From assembly GCA_026393475.1 (NCBI GenBank), contig JAPLAA010000101.1, positions 1-64,000 of the forward strand: 64,000 bases of DNA. Reading direction: 5' to 3'. The translations under genes and the position numbers were made by a program. The stretch comes from Actinomycetota bacterium (lineage in GTDB: Bacteria > Actinomycetota > Acidimicrobiia > Acidimicrobiales > Ilumatobacteraceae). Shown here one piece after another: positions 59,115 through 64,000 of the stretch (positions within the stretch are counted from its first letter, which is position 1; every line of letters starts with the position of its first letter). The notes under the pieces are model-generated. The model did not search any database. It was not told the DNA's origin and saw only the letters and a list, made by a program, of their open reading frames with translations.

Positions 59115-59213
59115 CGTTCTGCCACGAGTCGAGCCCGAGTCGGTAGCCCAATTCACACGATTCACACCTGAGAGCTGTGACGTCGTACCGCAGAACTCCT
59201 AGAGTGCGCATCG

Positions 59214-59720
59214 ATGGAGACGCAGTCCGCCCCGGTGATCGCCGCCCCCAGCGCCTCGCGCTGCCCGATCGACCACACCGCGATGGCCAAGCAGGCGGTG
59301 GCCCCCGACGCAACGGCCGCCGCCGGCGGTTGCCCCGTCATGCACGGTGGCGCCAAGCAGCGCTCGATGGCCGATCACATCGCCCGCAAGGTGCTGCGCA
59401 TCCAGGAGCGTCCGGAGGGCGTCACCAGCGCCCAGGCGTACAGCGCGTTCCAGAAGTCGATGCTCATCTCGGCCACACGATGCCTGCTCACCTACATCGT
59501 GTTCCCGTTCGTGCTGCCCGCCGTCGGTTTCGCCACCGGGGTCGGCCCGTTGCTCGGCATCACGATCGGCCTGATCGCCATGACGTGCGACGTGTTCTCG
59601 GTGCGCCGGTTCCATGCCGTCGAGCACCGCTGGCGCTGGCACTTCACTGCGGTGGCAGCGTGCGTGATGAGCCTCCTCACCGTGTTGCTGGTGCAGGACT
59701 TCGTCCACCTGTTCAGCTGA
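59214..59720 (+). CDS. Small membrane protein with two CP-His motifs
   Basis: This 168-residue protein has two N-terminal Cys-Pro motifs (SRCPIDHTAMA, residues 16-26, and GGCPVMHGG, residues 38-46), a soluble stretch and two C-terminal membrane helices. CP motifs of this kind often bind heme transiently, and CPVMHG also occurs near the N-terminus of catalase-peroxidases. Its position near the ahpCF/oxyR genes makes a redox or heme role possible. No family assigned. Confidence 0.75.
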   Translation: METQSAPVIAAPSASRCPIDHTAMAKQAVAPDATAAAGGCPVMHGGAKQRSMADHIARKVLRIQERPEGVTSAQAYSAFQKSMLISATRCLLTYIVFPFVLPAVGFATGVGPLLGITIGLIAMTCDVFSVRRFHAVEHRWRWHFTAVAACVMSLLTVLLVQDFVHLFS

Positions 59721-59757
59721 ACCCCACGCCCACCGTGCGCCGTCCCTCGCGGGCGGG

Positions 59758-60660
59758 TCAGGCGATGGGCGTGACCAGGCCCGTCGGCAGATCTCGGAAC
59801 AGGGTGGCGATCTCGGGGAAGAACGACCGGGCCGGATGGCTCGTGCGCCAGCAGATCGCGATCCGCCTCGTCGGACGAGGTTGCTCGAACCGACGAATCG
59901 CGACGCCGGAGACGGGTGACTGGACGGCCAGCTCGGGCAGCAGCGTCATCCCGACCCCGGCGGCCACCATCTGACGGAGCGTCTCGAGGCTGGTCGCTCG
60001 GAAGCCTCCTCGTTCGGACGCACCGGCGAGGTGGCAGACGCTGAGTGCCTGGTCGCGCAGGCAGTGGCCGTCCTCCAGCAGCAGCACGCTCTGTCCCGCG
60101 AGCACATCCATCGACACCGGGCCGTCACCGTTCGCCAGCTCGTGCTCGGCGGGCACGGCCAGGACGAAGTCCTCCTCGAACAGCGGCTCCACGTGCAGAC
60201 GGTCGTCGTTCACCGGGAGGGCGAGCACACCGATGTCGAGCGAGCCATCGCGCAGGTGGCCGAGCACCTGCTCGGTCTTCTCCTCGACGAGCAGGAGTTC
60301 GAGCCGGGGGAAGCGTGCGTGCAGTGCGGGCACGACGTGGGGGAGCAGGTACGGGCCGAGCGTCGGGAACAGCCCGATCCGCACGGTGCCCGCCTCGGGA
60401 TCCTGTGCCTGGCGGGCGATCTCGCCGATCGCCGCCTCCTCACGCAGCATCGTGCGAGCCCGCTCGACCACCCGTTCGCCGATCTCGGTGAGCATCACGT
60501 GCCTCGGGTTGCGCTCGACCAGGTCGACGCCCAACTCCTTCTCGAGCTTGCGCAGCTGCGTGGACAGCGTGGGCTGGCTGACGAAGCAGGCCTCCGCGGC
60601 ACGTCCGAAGTGCCGGTGATCGGCGATCGCGACGAGGTAGCGGAGGTCCTGCAGGTTCAT
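59758..60660 (-). CDS. oxyR: OxyR-type LysR regulator
   Basis: This 300-residue LysR regulator has an HTH (NLQDLRYLVAIADHRHFGRAAEACFVSQPTLSTQLRKLEKELGVDL) and a redox-type effector domain. In the peroxide-sensing region it shows GHCLRDQALSVCHLAGASE, with the two cysteines (about C199 and C208) placed like OxyR C199/C208. It follows ahpF in the same operon, so it probably activates ahpC-ahpF on peroxide stress. Confidence 0.9.
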   Translation of the reverse strand: MNLQDLRYLVAIADHRHFGRAAEACFVSQPTLSTQLRKLEKELGVDLVERNPRHVMLTEIGERVVERARTMLREEAAIGEIARQAQDPEAGTVRIGLFPTLGPYLLPHVVPALHARFPRLELLLVEEKTEQVLGHLRDGSLDIGVLALPVNDDRLHVEPLFEEDFVLAVPAEHELANGDGPVSMDVLAGQSVLLLEDGHCLRDQALSVCHLAGASERGGFRATSLETLRQMVAAGVGMTLLPELAVQSPVSGVAIRRFEQPRPTRRIAICWRTSHPARSFFPEIATLFRDLPTGLVTPIA

Positions 60661-60682
60661 GCGGGCCCGATGGTAGGTGCGC

Positions 60683-62299
60683 TCAGACCGTGGCGAGCGC
60701 AGGGGCGGCGGGTGCCGAGGTGCGGATGAGATGGTCGAACGCAGCGAGGGCCGCGGTCGACCCGGCGCCCATGGCGATCACGATCTGCTTGAACGGCACC
60801 GTGGTGCAGTCGCCGGCAGCGAACACGCCGGGGAGGTTCGTCTGGCCGCGGTCGTCGATGACGATCTCGCCGCGGTTCGACAGTTCGACCGTGCCGCGGA
60901 GCCACTCGGTGTTCGGCAGCAGACCGATCTGCACGAAGATGCCCTCGAGGTCGATCGTGTGCACCGCACCGGTCGTGCGGTCCTCGTAGACGAGTGCCGT
61001 CAGTCGGCTGCCGTCGCCGATCACCTCGGTGGTGCGGGCGGAGGTGAGCACCGTGACGTTGGGCAGGCTGTGCAGCTTGCGCTGCAGCACGTCGTCGGCG
61101 CGCAGCCGATCGTCGAACTCGAGCAGGGTGACATGACTGACCAGGCCGGCGAGATCGATCGCGGCCTCGACGCCGCTGTTGCCGCCACCGATCACCGCGA
61201 CGCGCTTGCCCTTGAACAGCGGGCCGTCGCAGTGCGGGCAGTAGGTGACGCCCTTGTTGCGGTACTGCTCCTCGCCGGGCACGTTCATCGAACGCCAACG
61301 GGCACCGGTGGAGAGCACGACCGACCTCGAACGCAACGTCGCACCGCTCTGCAACCGCACCTCGTACAGCCCGCCCGGTTCGCTGGGCGGCACCAGCTCC
61401 GTCGCGGTCTGCAGGTTCATCACGTCGACCTCGTAGTCGGCCACATGCGCCTCGAGCGCTGCCGCCAGCTTCGGGCCATCGGTCTTCGGGACCGAGATGA
61501 GGTTCTCGATGCCCATCGTGTCGAGCACCTGACCGCCGAAGCGGTCGGCGGCGACGCCGGTGCGGATGCCCTTGCGGGCCGCGTACACCGCGGCAGCCGC
61601 ACCGGCCGGTCCGCCGCCCACGACGAGGACGTCGAAGGGATCCTTCGCATCGATCGCCGTCGCCGTTCGTTCCGCTGCGCCGGTGTCGAGCTTGGCCACG
61701 ATCTGCTCGAGGGTCATGCGGCCCTGGGCGAACGGCTGGCCGTTCAGGAACACGCTCGGCACGGCCATCACCTGTCGCTCGTCGACCTCACCCTGGAACA
61801 GGGCGCCGTCGATGGCCACGTGGCGGACGTTCGGGTTGAGCACGCTCATCGCGTTCAGCGCCTGCACCACGTCGGGGCAGTTCTGGCACGAGAGCGAGAA
61901 GAAGGTCTCGAACACGTACTCGCCGTCCAGCGCCCGCACCTGGGCGGCCACCTCGTCGGTCACCTTCGGCGGGTGACCGCCGACCTGCAGCAGCGCCAGC
62001 ACCAGCGAGGTGAACTCGTGGCCGAGGGGGATGCCGGCGAAGTCCACCCCGATGGGGGAGCCGGTGCGGGCGATGCGGAACGACGGCCGACGCGAGTCGG
62101 TGCCGTCACGGCGGACCGTGATCAGCGACGACATGGTGGCCAGCTCGTCGAGGAGCTCGAGGAGCTCGGTCGACTTGCGGGCCGTTGTCGTCGTGCTGGC
62201 CGAGGAGGGGGTGACGTCGATGCTGGCGATGAGCTCGACCGGGTGGGCGAGCTTCTCGAGGTGGGTGCGGAGCTGGGCGGCGAGACGTGTGTCGAGCAT
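60683..62299 (-). CDS. ahpF: Alkyl hydroperoxide reductase, flavoprotein subunit
   Basis: This 538-residue AhpF has an N-terminal double-thioredoxin-like domain with CQNCPDVVQ (near residue 135). A thioredoxin-reductase-like part follows: FAD site [26 protein letters not shown] motif [17 protein letters not shown], the redox centre [11 protein letters not shown] and [13 protein letters not shown]. It moves electrons from NAD(P)H to AhpC. It lies between ahpC and oxyR. Confidence 0.95.
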   Translation of the reverse strand: MLDTRLAAQLRTHLEKLAHPVELIASIDVTPSSASTTTTARKSTELLELLDELATMSSLITVRRDGTDSRRPSFRIARTGSPIGVDFAGIPLGHEFTSLVLALLQVGGHPPKVTDEVAAQVRALDGEYVFETFFSLSCQNCPDVVQALNAMSVLNPNVRHVAIDGALFQGEVDERQVMAVPSVFLNGQPFAQGRMTLEQIVAKLDTGAAERTATAIDAKDPFDVLVVGGGPAGAAAAVYAARKGIRTGVAADRFGGQVLDTMGIENLISVPKTDGPKLAAALEAHVADYEVDVMNLQTATELVPPSEPGGLYEVRLQSGATLRSRSVVLSTGARWRSMNVPGEEQYRNKGVTYCPHCDGPLFKGKRVAVIGGGNSGVEAAIDLAGLVSHVTLLEFDDRLRADDVLQRKLHSLPNVTVLTSARTTEVIGDGSRLTALVYEDRTTGAVHTIDLEGIFVQIGLLPNTEWLRGTVELSNRGEIVIDDRGQTNLPGVFAAGDCTTVPFKQIVIAMGAGSTAALAAFDHLIRTSAPAAPALATV

Positions 62300-62362
62300 G
62301 GGTTCAGGTCTCCAGTTGGGGGATCCGTCGAAAGGGGAGGGTGGGGACTGGAGCCCGAGGGC

Positions 62363-62926
62363 TCAGAGCTTGCCGACGAGGTCGAGAGACGGGGCGAGGG
62401 TGTCGTCGCCCTCTTCCCACTTGGCGGGGCAGACCTCGCCCGGGTGGGCGGCGATGTACTGGGCGGCTTTCACCTTGCGGAGCAGTTCGGCGGCGTTGCG
62501 GCCGACGCCCTCGCACGAGACCTCCATCACCTGGATGACGCCCTGGGGATCGATCACGAACGTGCCGCGGTCGGCGAGACCCTGGCCCTCGCGCATCACG
62601 CCGAAGTTGTTGGTGACGACGCCCGACGGGTCGCCGATCATCGGGTACTGGATCTTGGCGATCGTGTCGCTCGCGTCGTGCCACGCCTTGTGGGTGAAGT
62701 GGGTGTCGGTGGACACCGAGTAGATCTCGACGCCGAGGCGCTGGAAGTCGGCGTAGTGGTCGGCGAGGTCGCCGAGTTCGGTGGGGCACACGAACGTGAA
62801 GTCGGCGGGGTAGAAGAACACGACCGACCACTTGCCCTGCAGGTCGGCATCGCTGACGGGGACGAACGCTCCGTTGTGGAAGGCGGTCGACGAGAACGGC
62901 TTGATCTGGGTGTTGATGAGCGACAT
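62363..62926 (-). CDS. ahpC: Alkyl hydroperoxide reductase, peroxiredoxin subunit
   Basis: This 187-residue typical two-Cys peroxiredoxin has the peroxidatic site [17 protein letters not shown] (C48-type) and resolving Cys in [10 protein letters not shown]. It reduces peroxides and peroxynitrite; AhpF restores it. The ATG at 62926 is set by GGAGGACTCCCCC upstream. It is the first gene of the operon, with promoter features at 62959. Confidence 0.96.
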   Translation of the reverse strand: MSLINTQIKPFSSTAFHNGAFVPVSDADLQGKWSVVFFYPADFTFVCPTELGDLADHYADFQRLGVEIYSVSTDTHFTHKAWHDASDTIAKIQYPMIGDPSGVVTNNFGVMREGQGLADRGTFVIDPQGVIQVMEVSCEGVGRNAAELLRKVKAAQYIAAHPGEVCPAKWEEGDDTLAPSLDLVGKL

Positions 62927-62958
62927 GGGGGAGTCCTCCGGGTGATGGTCAATGATTG

Positions 62959-62968
62959 ATGACGTCAT
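62959..62968. promoter_or_regulatory. ATGACGTCAT palindrome upstream of ahpC
   Basis: A ten-base palindrome 33 bp before the ahpC start, within a wider near-palindrome, plus GACAA-N10-TTGTC further upstream. This is the expected area for OxyR control of ahpC, but neither matches the E. coli consensus closely. Confidence 0.35.
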
Positions 62969-63101
62969 TCACCATACGGAACATCAATAGACAACGTGCA
63001 TCGTTTGTCGCGATCGTTGCGGTAGGCGTCATGAATCGCCGATGCGCACGTCGGGGCACGTCGAGGCCGCGCACGGACGCCGTGTGGCTACCGTCGTCGC
63101 G

Positions 63102-63554
63102 ATGGATTCCACCGGACCGCAGCTCGCGACCGACGTCGCCCAGCGCGGTCGTGTCGCCCGTGCGTGCTGGAGCGCTGCCGGCTTCGGCGCCGTCGCGATC
63201 GGCGCCGTCGGCGTGGTCGTGCCCGGCCTGCCCACCACTGGGTTCTTCGTGCTGGCGGCGTGGTGCTTCAGCCGGTCGAGTCCCCGCTTCGAGCAGTGGG
63301 TGCTCGACCTGCCCCGCATCGGTCCGCTCGTGCGCGACCATCGGGCGGGTCTCGGCATGCCCGCGCGGGCGAAGGTGACCGCGATCGCGATGATGTGGTC
63401 GGCCATCGCGCTCAGCACCTGGCTGCTGCGTGACCGGTGGTGGATCGCCGCCGGGGTGATCGCGCTCGGCGTCATCGGCACCGCCTACCTCGGGTGGCGA
63501 GTGCCCACGAAGCGGGTCGCGACGGTCCCGGCGGACCCACCACCGTTGGTCTGA
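63102..63554 (+). CDS. DUF454 (YbaN-type) membrane protein
   Basis: This 150-residue membrane protein shows CWSAAGFGAVAIGAVGVVVPGLPTTGFFVLAAWCFSRSSPRFEQWVLDLPRIGPLVRDHR, the DUF454 signature (LPTTPFxLLAAxCFxRSSPRxxxWL). Helices follow to the end. ATG at 63102 preferred over an upstream one at 63042. The role of the family is unknown. It is divergent from ahpC. Confidence 0.88.
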   Translation: MDSTGPQLATDVAQRGRVARACWSAAGFGAVAIGAVGVVVPGLPTTGFFVLAAWCFSRSSPRFEQWVLDLPRIGPLVRDHRAGLGMPARAKVTAIAMMWSAIALSTWLLRDRWWIAAGVIALGVIGTAYLGWRVPTKRVATVPADPPPLV

Positions 63555-63608
63555 CCAACAGGCCATCTGATCGCGAGGCGAGCGTGTCGGCGAACTACCG
63601 TCGCCGGG

Positions 63609-64000
63609 ATGGACATCCAGACGCTGTTCTCCATCCGCGGCAAGGTCGCGCTCGTCACCGGCGGCTCGCGCGGCATCGGTGAGATGATCGCCGCCGGCTA
63701 CCTCGCCAACGGCGCCAAGGTCTACATCAGCTCGCGCAAGGCCGACGTGTGCGACGCGACCGCGGCCCGGCTCGCCGACACCTACGGCGGCGAGTGCATC
63801 TCGCTGCCGGCGAACCTGGCCGACCTCGCCGGCATCGACGCACTCACCGCACAGCTGCGAGAGCGCGAGCAGCACCTCGACATCCTGGTCAACAACGCCG
63901 GCGTCTCGTGGGGCGCCCCGATCGACGAGTTCCCCGAGATGGGCTGGGACAAGGTGTTCGACACCAACGTGAAGGGCGTCTTCTTCCTCACCCAACGGCT
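63609..64000 (+). CDS. Short-chain dehydrogenase/reductase (partial)
   Basis: The first 130 residues of an SDR enzyme: NAD(P) site GKVALVTGGSRGIGEMIAAGYLANGAKVY (TGxxxGxG), the NNAG motif DILVNNAGVSWG and NVKGVFFLTQR. The active-site Tyr/Lys lie beyond the window end. It probably starts at ATG 63609. Substrate unknown; FabG-like enzymes have the same motifs. Confidence 0.92.
   Translation, partial: MDIQTLFSIRGKVALVTGGSRGIGEMIAAGYLANGAKVYISSRKADVCDATAARLADTYGGECISLPANLADLAGIDALTAQLREREQHLDILVNNAGVSWGAPIDEFPEMGWDKVFDTNVKGVFFLTQR

Noticed and set aside
1-64000. CRISPR arrays, rRNA genes, insertion-sequence transposases
   Set aside because: No regularly spaced direct repeats, rRNA-like conserved blocks or DDE/DEDD transposase frames were seen on either strand.

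Overview
The window is high-GC DNA with dense, translationally coupled operons (many ATGA or GTGA overlaps), GTG starts, SigE-type ECF sigma factors, DesK/NarL-type two-component genes, 3Fe-4S ferredoxin/P450 pairs and F420-type oxidoreductases. This points to an actinobacterium. The secreted RLLDTR-type repeats and overall gene mix fit Acidimicrobiia (Ilumatobacter-like), but that placement is inference, not something a marker gene here proves.

Layout. 3-2602: end of an N-acyl-D-amino-acid deacylase-type amidohydrolase, a hypothetical gene, and an ECF sigma factor with a coupled membrane partner. 2697-11837: a catabolic region with acyl-CoA dehydrogenase, two dehydrogenase/thioesterase fusions and a beta-keto acid cleavage enzyme (the L-carnitine degradation set), a TetR regulator, and a three-subunit molybdenum hydroxylase read in the same direction. 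11955-13300: a Tat-signal, Cys-rich protein with a C-terminal membrane anchor, divergent from a small exosortase-like membrane protein. 13206-19211: polyamine-type ABC importer (binding protein and two permeases, no ATPase), cupin and FAD amine oxidase, divergent from a Rieske oxygenase. 19247-24573: PfkB kinase, secreted and lipoprotein hydrolases, an Ig-like secreted protein and a VOC protein.

24679-27676: tRNA-Cys used as an attachment site. A 58-bp perfect repeat (attL/attR) brackets about 1.6 kb that holds only an integrase stub, a gene fragment and a Phd/PIN toxin-antitoxin module. Beyond attR come a frameshifted GNAT gene and a MazEF-type pair. 27768-36208: small accessory genes (lipoprotein, SCO6745-like, DJ-1/PfpI, DUF2200, VOC, RDD, APH, GNAT, PIN, methyltransferase) and a Clp-N/HTH locus with a double palindromic operator. 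37580-42852: DabA/DabB inorganic-carbon uptake genes divergent from an NhaR-like LysR gene. 42923-47452: LLM oxidoreductase, PaiB-like protein, TetR, P450 and ferredoxin. 47543-51678: LysM lipoprotein, M23 peptidase, and a coupled acetyltransferase/small ORF/TetR operon. 52245-52889: a MerB-like gene interrupted by an in-frame TGA. 53010-54005: DUF222/HNH. 54173-59114: MacB/FtsX-type ABC exporter divergent from a histidine kinase/response regulator pair. 59758-62926: ahpC-ahpF-oxyR peroxide defence operon. 63102-64000: DUF454 and a partial SDR gene.

The strongest candidates for something new are the MerB-like gene, whose in-frame TGA falls at the position of catalytic Cys159 of MerB and is followed at suitable spacing by a GGTC-loop hairpin (candidate selenocysteine/SECIS), and the exosortase-like protein paired with a Cys-rich Tat/C-terminal-anchor protein. 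Both are readings of sequence without any database search.
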